DNA from: RGIG426 sp045640165
Lineage (GTDB): Bacteria; Bacillota; Clostridia; Oscillospirales; Acutalibacteraceae
Direction of reading: 5' to 3'
Assembly: GCA_045640165.1 (NCBI GenBank)
Contig: JAZUEK010000010.1
Span: 1 to 7,157 of the forward strand
DNA length: 7,157 nt
Shown here piece after piece: positions 1 through 5,082 of this stretch. Made by a program: the position numbers and the translations under genes. How positions within the stretch are numbered: position 1 is the stretch's first letter; every line of letters begins with the position of its first letter. The notes beneath the pieces are model-generated. The model did not search any database. It worked only from the letters and a program-made list of their open reading frames with translations, and was not told where the DNA came from.

Positions 1-660
1 GGCGGCGGCACCGGCGGCAATGCCGGAGAGCCCGAGCATAGTGCCGAGGGCGGCGGAGCTGATCGGCAGGGTCAGCGCAAGTCCCATCAGCGTGGCGACA
101 AGAATACCCATAAGGAACGGCTGGTTTTCGGTGGCGGCTTCGATGATGCCGCCGAGCATGGTCATAAACGCCGACACCGACGGTCCGATGAGCAGTCCCA
201 CCGCGCCGCCGCTCAAAATGCAGGTCAGCGGGGTGACGAGGATGTCGATTTTCGTCTTTTCGGACACGAGCGAGCCGAGCTCGATCGCCACGTACGCGGC
301 GACAAACGCGCCAAGCGGCTCACCCGGCGTGCCGAACGTGATCGAGCCCGTTCCGGTAAGAAGCGGGCTTGCAAACGCGCCGATCAGACCAGCGACCGCA
401 CCGGAAGCGGTAACGAGAGGGGAAGCGTTATATTTGCGGGCAACGCCGATGCCGATGCCCGCGCCCATCGCGGTTTTGGCGACCGATGCCATAAGGCCGA
501 TCCACGTGCCGACCGTCACCCATATCCCGCCGATGGCGACGACGAGCGAGGCGACCTGCGCCAAAATCGTGCCGACGATCAGCGTGGCGAACAGACCCGA
601 TGCCATTCCGGAAAATCCGTCGATAAACAGATGCTTTGCGTACGATTTCAGGAATTTCAC
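1..660 (-). CDS. PfoR-type PTS sugar transporter subunit IIC, 3' end outside window
   Basis: Reverse-strand reading from a GTG at 658-660 is open for 220 codons to the window edge, so the C-terminus is missing (the family is usually about 340-350 residues). The protein begins VKFLKSYAKHLFIDGFSGMA and is a string of Gly/Ala-rich hydrophobic membrane segments with loop motifs such as GTGSITFGTPGEPLGAF. This pattern matches the PfoR/EIIC-like membrane proteins (PTS_EIIC_2 family), named after a Clostridium perfringens gene linked to perfringolysin regulation; their substrate is generally unknown. The GTG start is chosen because GGGAGGG lies 6 nt upstream and there is a near-consensus promoter at 694-722. 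No PTS EIIA or EIIB domain is visible in this part. The large opposite-strand reading at 20-700 is its shadow. Family assignment is confident; transport function is inferred. Confidence 0.82.
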   Translation of the reverse strand, partial: MKFLKSYAKHLFIDGFSGMASGLFATLIVGTILAQVASLVVAIGGIWVTVGTWIGLMASVAKTAMGAGIGIGVARKYNASPLVTASGAVAGLIGAFASPLLTGTGSITFGTPGEPLGAFVAAYVAIELGSLVSEKTKIDILVTPLTCILSGGAVGLLIGPSVSAFMTMLGGIIEAATENQPFLMGILVATLMGLALTLPISSAALGTMLGLSGIAAGAAA

Positions 661-693
661 AAAAATCCCTCCCGAAAATACAAGATTAGTTGA

Positions 694-722
694 ATTATAA
701 AGGCTTTTGGAAAGCGCGTCAA
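694..722 (-). promoter_or_regulatory. Sigma-A type promoter of the PTS IIC gene
   Basis: On the minus strand TTGACG (717-722) and TATAAT (694-699) are separated by exactly 17 bp. This is one mismatch from the vegetative consensus. It lies about 35 bp upstream of the GTG start and points away from the tRNA promoter at 753-781. Confidence 0.8.
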
Positions 723-724
723 GG

Positions 725-740
725 CTTTTTTTAAAAAAAG
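725..740. repeat. Perfect 16-bp AT palindrome between divergent promoters
   Basis: C-T7-A7-G reads the same on both strands. It sits between the -35 boxes of the leftward PTS promoter (717-722) and the rightward tRNA promoter (753-758). It could be a curved or UP-element-like sequence serving both promoters, or a weak hairpin; no factor is recognised. Confidence 0.5.
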
Positions 741-752
741 AGCAAAAAGTCA

Positions 753-781
753 TTGACAAACGAGTTAAAGTAAAGTATAAT
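753..781 (+). promoter_or_regulatory. Consensus sigma-A promoter of tRNA-Pro
   Basis: TTGACA (753-758), a 17-bp spacer and TATAAT (776-781) match the full consensus at both boxes. The predicted start, near 788, would give a leader of about 26 nt before the tRNA. That leader contains a small hairpin, GCTGT/ACAGC (788-792 with 799-803), of the kind removed by RNase P. A perfect promoter fits constitutive stable-RNA expression. Confidence 0.88.
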
Positions 782-813
782 GACAAGGCTGTGAAAAAAC
801 AGCACCGCAATAG

Positions 814-890
814 CGGGGTGTGGCGAAGTTTGGTATCGCGCTTGGTTCGGGACCAAGAGGCCTCGGGTTCAAATCCCGACACTCCGACCA
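814..890 (+). tRNA. tRNA-Pro, anticodon CGG
   Basis: A full 77-nt cloverleaf folds by eye. The acceptor stem CGGGGTG pairs with CACTCCG (one G-T pair) and is followed by discriminator A and encoded CCA (888-890). The D stem is GCGA/TCGC, the anticodon stem CTTGG/CCAAG with loop TTCGGGA, the variable loop is 5 nt, and the T stem TCGGG/CCCGA has loop TTCAAAT. The anticodon at 848-850 is CGG, reading proline codon CCG. C at position 1 opposite G72 is the usual bacterial tRNA-Pro pair. It is a single-gene unit with its own promoter and terminator. Confidence 0.96.
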
Positions 891-894
891 AAGA

Positions 895-927
895 AAAAAG
901 CCGGTGTCTTTTAGACACCGGCTTTTT
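895..927. terminator. Bidirectional intrinsic terminator between tRNA-Pro and the lipoprotein gene
   Basis: A 10-bp GC-rich stem (900-909 with 913-922) closes a 3-nt loop and is flanked by A5 (895-899) and T5 (923-927), so it makes a stem plus U-tract on either strand. It ends the tRNA transcript rightward and the lipoprotein transcript, whose stop is at 943-945, leftward. Confidence 0.92.
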
Positions 928-942
928 GAATTTTATTTTGGG

Positions 943-1401
943 TTATTGCTCGGCGGTGTACGGCTCGATGGAGGTGATTTCGGCGTTGCCCTCCAAGTCG
1001 GCGTAGACGATAATTTTATACGAGCGTGTGGGAGCGCTTTCGTCGTCGGTGGGTTGTCCGTCACAAAGAAAGGCGTAATTGATACCGGCGACCACCTGCG
1101 TGCCGAGAAGCGACACGGGCGTGTAGGTCATACCGCCCGGTTTGGTCGCCTTGTCGAATGCCTCTTGCGCGGCTTCGGTAATCACGCCGTCTTTCGACGT
1201 GTTCCATCCGCCGGCGACGTTGTGTTCGTTATCCGAAACCTCGCTATTGACTTCCACGTCGCTGTCGTCGGCGACGATTTCGATATAATCAGGCATAGAC
1301 GCCGGTTCGGAAGTGTCGGAAACTTCGTCAGATTTACCGCAGGCGCAAAGCATACTGCAAAGCACAAGCGCAACGGCGGTCAGCAGGGCAATTTTTTTCA
1401 T
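943..1401 (-). CDS. Lipoprotein with cystatin/stefin-like domain
   Basis: A 152-residue protein. Residues 1-21 are a lipoprotein signal peptide (MKK, hydrophobic core, lipobox L-C-A-C with the modified Cys at 21). Residues 24-60 are an acidic D/E/S-rich linker. The remainder follows the order of landmarks of a stefin-type cystatin: a Gly pair at 64-65, a helix-like stretch (ITEAAQEAFDKA, 74-85), then QVVAGINY at 102-109, which matches the cystatin first-hairpin motif QVVAG plus the following Asn-Tyr of stefins. A strand (YKIIVY) and turn (ADLEG, 134-138) then lie where stefins carry their second Leu-Pro-Gly-type hairpin. Cystatins (family I25) are tight inhibitors of papain-like cysteine proteases; by analogy this could be a surface-tethered inhibitor. 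That function is inferred, and a non-inhibitory cystatin-fold lipoprotein is possible. AGGAG lies 8 nt before the ATG. It shares a terminator with the tRNA and is divergent from putP. Confidence 0.85.
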   Translation of the reverse strand: MKKIALLTAVALVLCSMLCACGKSDEVSDTSEPASMPDYIEIVADDSDVEVNSEVSDNEHNVAGGWNTSKDGVITEAAQEAFDKATKPGGMTYTPVSLLGTQVVAGINYAFLCDGQPTDDESAPTRSYKIIVYADLEGNAEITSIEPYTAEQ

Positions 1402-1432
1402 AGATATCGCTCCTCTTTCTCAGAATATCTTC

Positions 1433-1461
1433 AGTATAACGGAAAAACGACCAAAAGGCAA
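1433..1461 (-). promoter_or_regulatory. Promoter of the cystatin-like lipoprotein gene
   Basis: On the minus strand TTGCCT (1456-1461) and TATACT (1433-1438) are 17 bp apart. The -10 is one mismatch from consensus and the -35 two. It lies about 32 bp upstream of the ATG and its ribosome site. Confidence 0.65.
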
Positions 1462-1477
1462 GAGATTTGCGACGTTG

Positions 1478-1507
1478 TTTTCGGCAAACCCATACTTTTT
1501 CCGAAAA
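1478..1507. promoter_or_regulatory. Inverted repeat between the lipoprotein and putP promoters
   Basis: TTTTCGG (1478-1484) and CCGAAAA (1501-1507) are exact inverted copies separated by 16 bp. They lie between the two divergent -35 boxes and end 5 bp before the putP -35. The position suits an operator or activator site affecting either gene, but no known regulator motif is recognised. Confidence 0.35.
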
Positions 1508-1511
1508 AAAC

Positions 1512-1540
1512 TTGCAAAAAGGGGAAGGGTATGATAAAAT
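1512..1540 (+). promoter_or_regulatory. Promoter of the sodium/proline symporter gene
   Basis: TTGCAA (1512-1517), a 17-bp spacer and TAAAAT (1535-1540) form a good sigma-A type promoter 30 bp upstream of the putP ATG. The ribosome site GAGGTGA lies close before the start. Confidence 0.7.
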
Positions 1541-1569
1541 AAAACAAAATTTTTTAATGAGGTGAAAGT

Positions 1570-3117
1570 ATGTCCACTTCCCTTTGGATCATTTTTGTGT
1601 CCATTATCTTGTATATGGCGCTGATGGTGTTCGTCGGTGTGAGGGTATCCGGTAAGAACAAAACCACCAGCGACTTCTTCCTCGGCGGCCGTCAGCTTGG
1701 TCCGCTTGTCACCGCGATGAGCGCGGAGGCGTCGGATATGAGTGGTTGGCTTCTTATGGGTCTGCCTGCCGTTGCCATGATGGGCGGCCTCGCGGAAGCG
1801 AGCTGGACCGCCATCGGCTTGGCGGTCGGTACGTACATCAACTGGCTGATTGTGGCGAAACGCCTGCGTGTGTATAGCCAGCGCATTGACGCCTACACTA
1901 TTCCGCACTTTTTTGCGAAACGTTTTGGCGATAAGAGCCGTGTGCTGACCACAGTGGCGGCACTGCTTATCATCATCTTCTTCGTTCCGTACACCGCGTC
2001 CGGCTTCTCCGCTTGCGGTAAACTGTTCAGCTCGCTGTTCGGTATGGACTATATGCTCGCGATGATTTTGTCCGCCGCGGTCATTATCATTTATTGCACG
2101 CTCGGCGGCTTCCTTGCCGCTTCTACTACCGACCTTATGCAGTCCATCGTTATGACCATTGCGCTGTTTGTCGTGATTGGTTTCGGCGAGGGCATTGTGG
2201 GCGGTTTTGACACCGTGTTTGCGAACGTCGGCAATTTGGAGGGCTTCACGAACCTCTTTAAGGGCCACGACGTGGCGAGCGGTACGGCGATGAGCTACGG
2301 CGCGCTTCCGGTGGCATCCACCATGGCGTGGGGTCTCGGCTACTTCGGTATGCCGCACATTCTCCTGCGCTTTATGGGCATCAAAGACGAAAACAAACTG
2401 AAAACCTCTCGCCGCATTGCGAGCGTGTGGGTGGTTATCTCGATGGGCGTGGCCATCCTTATCGGTGTGGTCGGCTATTCGCTGATGCAAAAGGGCGTTT
2501 TGCCGAAATACGAAAACGCTTCCGCGGCGGAGACCATTATCGTGGACATCGCCAAATATCTGAGCGGCTTCGGTTGGGTGCCGGCGTTTACCGGCGGTAT
2601 CATCTTGGCCGGTATTCTCGCTTCCACGATGTCCACCGCCGACTCGCAGTTGCTCGCGGCGGCGTCCAGCGTGTCGCAGAACCTCGTGCAAGAGACGTTT
2701 GGCGTGAAATTGTCCGCCAAAAAAGCGATGTTGCTTGCCCGTATCTCGGTTATCGTGATTTCCATCGTGGCGATCTTCCTCGCCCGTGACCCGAACAGCT
2801 CGGTGTTCCGCATCGTGTCCTTTGCGTGGGCCGGCTTCGGCGCGGCGTTCGGTCCGATTATGTTGTGCGCGCTGTTCTGGAAACGTACCAACAAAATCGG
2901 CGCGATTGCCGGTATGATTTCCGGCGGCGCGATGGTGTTCTTCTGGAAATTCGTTGTTCGTACCGCGTGCGCAGGTACGGTTCTCGATATCTACGAACTG
3001 TTGCCGGCGTTCATCCTCGGCCTCGTGGTGACGATTGTTGTCAGCTTGCTGACCAAAGCGCCTGAGCAGGAGATTGTGGATCAGTTCGACGAAGTGAAAA
3101 CGGCGCTCAAAGCGTAA
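1570..3117 (+). CDS. putP: Sodium/proline symporter (PutP)
   Basis: A 515-residue integral membrane protein of the sodium:solute symporter family (E. coli PutP is about 502). Diagnostic stretches are DFFLGGRQLG near residue 35, AEASDMSGWLLMGLP from residue 52 and the MSTADSQLL segment from residue 354. D56 matches the Na+-binding Asp55 of E. coli PutP, and S355/T356 match the Na+-site Ser340/Thr341. About a dozen hydrophobic segments are visible. The protein co-transports proline with Na+ into the cell, for use as nutrient or osmolyte. No put catabolic gene is adjacent, so a general or osmotic uptake role is as likely as catabolism. The ATG is preceded by GAGGTGA, and the gene has its own promoter and terminator. 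Specificity for proline rather than a related solute is inferred from the close PutP motifs. Confidence 0.94.
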   Translation: MSTSLWIIFVSIILYMALMVFVGVRVSGKNKTTSDFFLGGRQLGPLVTAMSAEASDMSGWLLMGLPAVAMMGGLAEASWTAIGLAVGTYINWLIVAKRLRVYSQRIDAYTIPHFFAKRFGDKSRVLTTVAALLIIIFFVPYTASGFSACGKLFSSLFGMDYMLAMILSAAVIIIYCTLGGFLAASTTDLMQSIVMTIALFVVIGFGEGIVGGFDTVFANVGNLEGFTNLFKGHDVASGTAMSYGALPVASTMAWGLGYFGMPHILLRFMGIKDENKLKTSRRIASVWVVISMGVAILIGVVGYSLMQKGVLPKYENASAAETIIVDIAKYLSGFGWVPAFTGGIILAGILASTMSTADSQLLAAASSVSQNLVQETFGVKLSAKKAMLLARISVIVISIVAIFLARDPNSSVFRIVSFAWAGFGAAFGPIMLCALFWKRTNKIGAIAGMISGGAMVFFWKFVVRTACAGTVLDIYELLPAFILGLVVTIVVSLLTKAPEQEIVDQFDEVKTALKA

Positions 3118-3128
3118 AGAAAACCACA

Positions 3129-3160
3129 AAAAACCCGACGGCGTATGTCGTCGGGTTTTT
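3129..3160 (+). terminator. Intrinsic terminator of putP
   Basis: Stem CCCGACG/CGTCGGG (3134-3140 with 3149-3155), extended by A5/T5 pairs, with an 8-nt loop and a T-run; it begins 12 bp after the putP stop. Confidence 0.9.
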
Positions 3161-3161
3161 G

Positions 3162-3190
3162 TTGCTTTTTTCAAAAAAATATGCTATTAT
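3162..3190 (+). promoter_or_regulatory. Promoter of the acyltransferase gene
   Basis: TTGCTT (3162-3167), 17 bp, TATTAT (3185-3190), just beyond the putP terminator. It is followed by AAGGAGG at 3201-3207, 7 nt before the ATG. The -35 overlaps the end of the terminator U-tract region, so the unit is compact. Confidence 0.65.
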
Positions 3191-3214
3191 AAATCGGAAA
3201 AAGGAGGCGGAACT

Positions 3215-4339
3215 ATGAAAGAACGCCAAAAAGGGTTCGACCTCGGCTGGGTGTCGGACAGCCGCAATGAGATTTACGGCTTTGCGATTTTGTGGATTAT
3301 GGTGTTCCACGGTTACGATTGGAACCGATTCAATTACTCGTTTGGCCATTCGTGGCTTTTGCCGCTGCGGAGTTTTATCAACCTCGGCAACTGCGGCGTG
3401 GAACTGTTCTTGTTGCTGTCGGGTATCAGTTTGTATTTTAGTTTTGCCAAACGGCAGGAAACGCTCGGCTTTTATAAGAAGCGCTATCTGCGTTTGTTCC
3501 CGGCGTTGTGGATTATCAACGGCGCCTACTGGTTCTACCTGTTGCTCAAGGACGTGTTGGAAAAAGGAATCGACCTTCCGCATGCCGGCGGGCACTTCTT
3601 TATGCGCGCGACGCAGTTGTCCTTCTGGTTTGGCAACGACCGTCAGGCGTGGTACGTGGCGGCGATTGCGATTTTCTATTTTATGTATCCGTTTTTGTAC
3701 CACTTTCTCTTTGATGACGAGAAAAAGACCGGCCGCCGCGTAGCGTTGCTTGTGGTGTTTTCGATTGTGGCACTGTTGTCGGCGCGCGTCGCGTATCCCG
3801 ATATGTATAAACGCTTTGAAATTGCCGCGACCCGTTTCCCGATTTTCTTTATCGGTTGCGGCATGGGCAAACTCGTGTATGAGCGCCGCAAGATTTCGTG
3901 GTGGTGGCTCGCACTTCCGCTGACGATTATCGCCGGCACGCTCGTTTTGTGCCAACTCGGCTATATTCGCTGGGGCGAGGTTGGACCGCAGGACGTGGAA
4001 AACTTAAAACAATGGATGACCGACAAAGCGGTTTGGCGGTATTTCCTGGGTTTGTTCGGCTTCTCGGTGACGTTCCTTGTGGGAATGCTTTTACATTTCC
4101 TCTCGTGGAAGCCGCTTCACGCGTTTCTTAAATTCTTCGGCAATATGTCGCTCGAACTGTATCTCGCGCATACGATGCTGTTCCACGTTGCGCGCATTTT
4201 CTGGGGCAACGACCACTTTACCTTTGCGCAGTACTACACGGTGGTGGCGCTCGCCATTCCCGTGTCGTTCGTGACGATGAAAATCGAAGATGCCATTATG
4301 CGCAAAAAACCGAAAAAAGAGCCTGCGCCGGCTGCATAA
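3215..4339 (+). CDS. Membrane acyltransferase, acyltransferase-3 (OafA/YrhL-like) family
   Basis: A 374-residue polytopic membrane protein. The family landmarks appear in order: RNEIYGFAIL (17-26) with the conserved His 32 in the first helix (IMVFH); GVELFLLLSGISLYFSF (61-77), the usual membrane motif; KKRYLRLFP (88-96), the Arg-rich loop; and SLELYLAHTML near residue 310. Hydrophobic segments fill the rest, ending in a charged Lys/Pro/Ala tail. The family moves acyl groups (often O-acetyl) from cytoplasmic acyl-CoA to extracytoplasmic sugars or other envelope targets. There is no fused SGNH domain. No polysaccharide genes are adjacent, so the acceptor cannot be named. The start is fixed by a full AAGGAGG site. 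The gene is followed 53 bp later by a small membrane-protein gene with no terminator between, suggesting co-transcription. Confidence 0.88.
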   Translation: MKERQKGFDLGWVSDSRNEIYGFAILWIMVFHGYDWNRFNYSFGHSWLLPLRSFINLGNCGVELFLLLSGISLYFSFAKRQETLGFYKKRYLRLFPALWIINGAYWFYLLLKDVLEKGIDLPHAGGHFFMRATQLSFWFGNDRQAWYVAAIAIFYFMYPFLYHFLFDDEKKTGRRVALLVVFSIVALLSARVAYPDMYKRFEIAATRFPIFFIGCGMGKLVYERRKISWWWLALPLTIIAGTLVLCQLGYIRWGEVGPQDVENLKQWMTDKAVWRYFLGLFGFSVTFLVGMLLHFLSWKPLHAFLKFFGNMSLELYLAHTMLFHVARIFWGNDHFTFAQYYTVVALAIPVSFVTMKIEDAIMRKKPKKEPAPAA

Positions 4340-4392
4340 TTTCCGCGTTGCCGCTCACACTAATTCCAGAACGGAAAAAGGAGTGTGGGAAA

Positions 4393-4569
4393 ATGAAAGG
4401 CGGAATGAATTTCGTAAAAGGCATGGGGCTTGGCGCCGCCGTCGGTATGGTGTCGGGCGCTGTCGGCTACGCCATGGTGAAACAGAACAAGCACGGCGTA
4501 AAAAAGAACGTGTCCAAAGCGCTCAAGAGTATGAGCCAACTGGTGGACAACGTCGGCAATATGTTTTAA
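4393..4569 (+). CDS. Small glycine-zipper membrane protein, 58 aa (YtxH-like in character)
   Basis: A 58-residue protein. An N-terminal stretch (about 11-29) is hydrophobic and holds an exact GxxxGxxxG zipper (G14, G18, G22, plus G25). It is followed by a basic amphipathic half (KQNKHGVKKNVSKALKSM) ending DNVGNMF. The ATG at 4393 is preferred over a TTG 45 bp upstream because AAGGAG lies 9 nt before it. The layout of one glycine-rich membrane helix plus a charged helix resembles YtxH-type small proteins, whose function is unsettled; a homologue cannot be named with certainty. It lies downstream of the acyltransferase and shares its transcript and the terminator at 4577-4609, but a functional link is only suggested by position. 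Confidence 0.78.
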   Translation: MKGGMNFVKGMGLGAAVGMVSGAVGYAMVKQNKHGVKKNVSKALKSMSQLVDNVGNMF

Positions 4570-4576
4570 CAAAACA

Positions 4577-4609
4577 AAAACCCGAGCGAACAAAGTTCGC
4601 TCGGGTTTT
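4577..4609. terminator. Bidirectional terminator between the small protein gene and acpP
   Basis: An 11-bp GC-rich stem (4581-4591 with 4595-4605) with loop AAA is flanked by A-runs on the left and a T-run on the right, giving a U-tract in both directions. It ends the acyltransferase/small-protein unit rightward and acpP (stop at 4617-4619) leftward. Confidence 0.92.
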
Positions 4610-4616
4610 GCTGTTT

Positions 4617-4844
4617 TTAAAGATTGTCTTCAATGTAGGTGACGAGATCGCCGATCGTGTGAATCTTTTCGATGTCCTCGTCCTGAATCTCCACGTCGAA
4701 CGTGTCTTCCAAAGACATCATCAGGTCCACGACGTCAAGCGAATCGGCGCCCAGATCGTCGTCCAGACGGGTGTCTTCGTTGAGTTCCGCCTCGTCCACG
4801 TCGAACTGGTTGCTCAAAATCGTTTTCACTTTTCCAAGAACCAT
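4617..4844 (-). CDS. acpP: Acyl carrier protein
   Basis: A 75-residue acidic protein of normal ACP length. The phosphopantetheine attachment motif GADSLDVVDL is present with the modified serine at residue 35, within the typical helix II recognition region (L-x-x-D-L-G-A-D-S-L-D). It carries growing acyl chains for type II fatty-acid synthesis and phospholipid precursors in the cytoplasm. It is encoded alone: no fab, plsX or rnc gene lies beside it here. Ribosome site candidates are AAGGAG about 14 nt and a weaker GAGAGGG about 8 nt before the ATG; the ATG itself is secure because the protein starts at the family-standard position. A strong promoter lies at 4911-4939, and the 3' end uses the terminator shared with the convergent small gene. 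Confidence 0.96.
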   Translation of the reverse strand: MVLGKVKTILSNQFDVDEAELNEDTRLDDDLGADSLDVVDLMMSLEDTFDVEIQDEDIEKIHTIGDLVTYIEDNL

Positions 4845-4871
4845 AGGTTTAGCCCTCTCTCCTTGTTGTAT

Positions 4872-4899
4872 TCCGTTTTAGAGACACCGCGCAAACGGA
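4872..4899 (-). other. Inverted repeat in the acpP 5' leader
   Basis: TCCGTTT (4872-4878) and AAACGGA (4893-4899) are exact inverted copies 14 bp apart, inside the roughly 60-nt leader expected from the acpP promoter and upstream of the ribosome site. It could form a leader hairpin or be a DNA-binding site. No known riboswitch is recognised. Confidence 0.4.
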
Positions 4900-4902
4900 G
4901 TC

Positions 4903-4919
4903 TACTAAGAATAGTATTC
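4903..4919. promoter_or_regulatory. Overlapping palindromes covering the acpP -10 box
   Basis: TACTA-N4-TAGTA (4903-4916) and GAATA-G-TATTC (4909-4919) overlap each other and the acpP -10 hexamer (4911-4916). The placement suits a repressor operator. The half-site order is opposite to the FapR consensus as I know it (TTAGTA then TACTAA), so FapR is not asserted. Confidence 0.4.
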
Positions 4920-4939
4920 ATAAAACACCGTTTTGTCAA
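4911..4939 (-). promoter_or_regulatory. acpP promoter
   Basis: On the minus strand TTGACA (4934-4939, perfect) and TACTAT (4911-4916) are 17 bp apart. The expected start is near 4904, giving a leader of about 60 nt. High basal strength fits the abundance of ACP. Confidence 0.82.
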
Positions 4940-4988
4940 TGCTTTTTTGAAAATTTTTTATTTTTCTTTTATTTTGCACGAAAAAACC

Positions 4989-5017
4989 TTGTGCTTAACG
5001 GGTGATTTCGCTATAAT
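4989..5017 (+). promoter_or_regulatory. Promoter of the GH13 gene
   Basis: TTGTGC (4989-4994), 17 bp, TATAAT (5012-5017, perfect). The expected start is near 5024, about 60 nt before the coding region. Confidence 0.72.
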
Positions 5018-5020
5018 TTG

Positions 5021-5066
5021 TTATACTATACTATATACGCGCGTTATATATTACTATACATTATAG
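5021..5066. repeat. TATA-rich repeat region in the GH13 leader
   Basis: Downstream of the -10 box, repeated TATAC/TATA units (TATACTATACTATATAC and, further on, TATATATTACTATAC) flank a central CGCGCG at 5039-5044. The TATATA runs on each side are complementary and could form an AT stem. The block lies over the likely transcription start and early leader, and it also offers extra -10-like hexamers such as TATACT. It could be an operator or simply a melting region; no known regulator motif is recognised. Confidence 0.4.
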
Positions 5067-5082
5067 AGAAAGGGTTGGCTGT

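Noticed and set aside
20..700. 226-residue plus-strand frame at the left edge
   Set aside because: Pro/Ser/Ala-rich with no domain. The minus strand encodes a convincing membrane PTS IIC protein with ribosome site and promoter, and this frame runs through that promoter.
820..1542. 240-residue plus-strand frame covering the tRNA and lipoprotein region
   Set aside because: It starts inside the tRNA, crosses a terminator and lies antisense to the lipoprotein with its signal peptide; no ribosome site.
1420..3174. 584-residue open frame on the minus strand opposite putP
   Set aside because: It is rich in His, Arg, Asn and Gln with no hydrophobic core, has no recognisable domain, and overlaps the whole of a clear PutP gene and its terminator. 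It is a codon-bias shadow.
3107..3955. 282-residue minus-strand frame opposite the acyltransferase
   Set aside because: Basic, Gln/Arg/His-rich composition and overlap with a well-defined acyltransferase-3 gene, its promoter and the putP terminator.
4903..4919. FapR operator at acpP
   Set aside because: The half sites are in the opposite order to the FapR consensus I know, so only an unassigned palindrome is reported.
4845..5082. Riboswitch or small RNA between acpP and the GH13 gene
   Set aside because: Only promoters, short palindromes and AT-rich repeats are seen; no known aptamer core or terminator/antiterminator pair.
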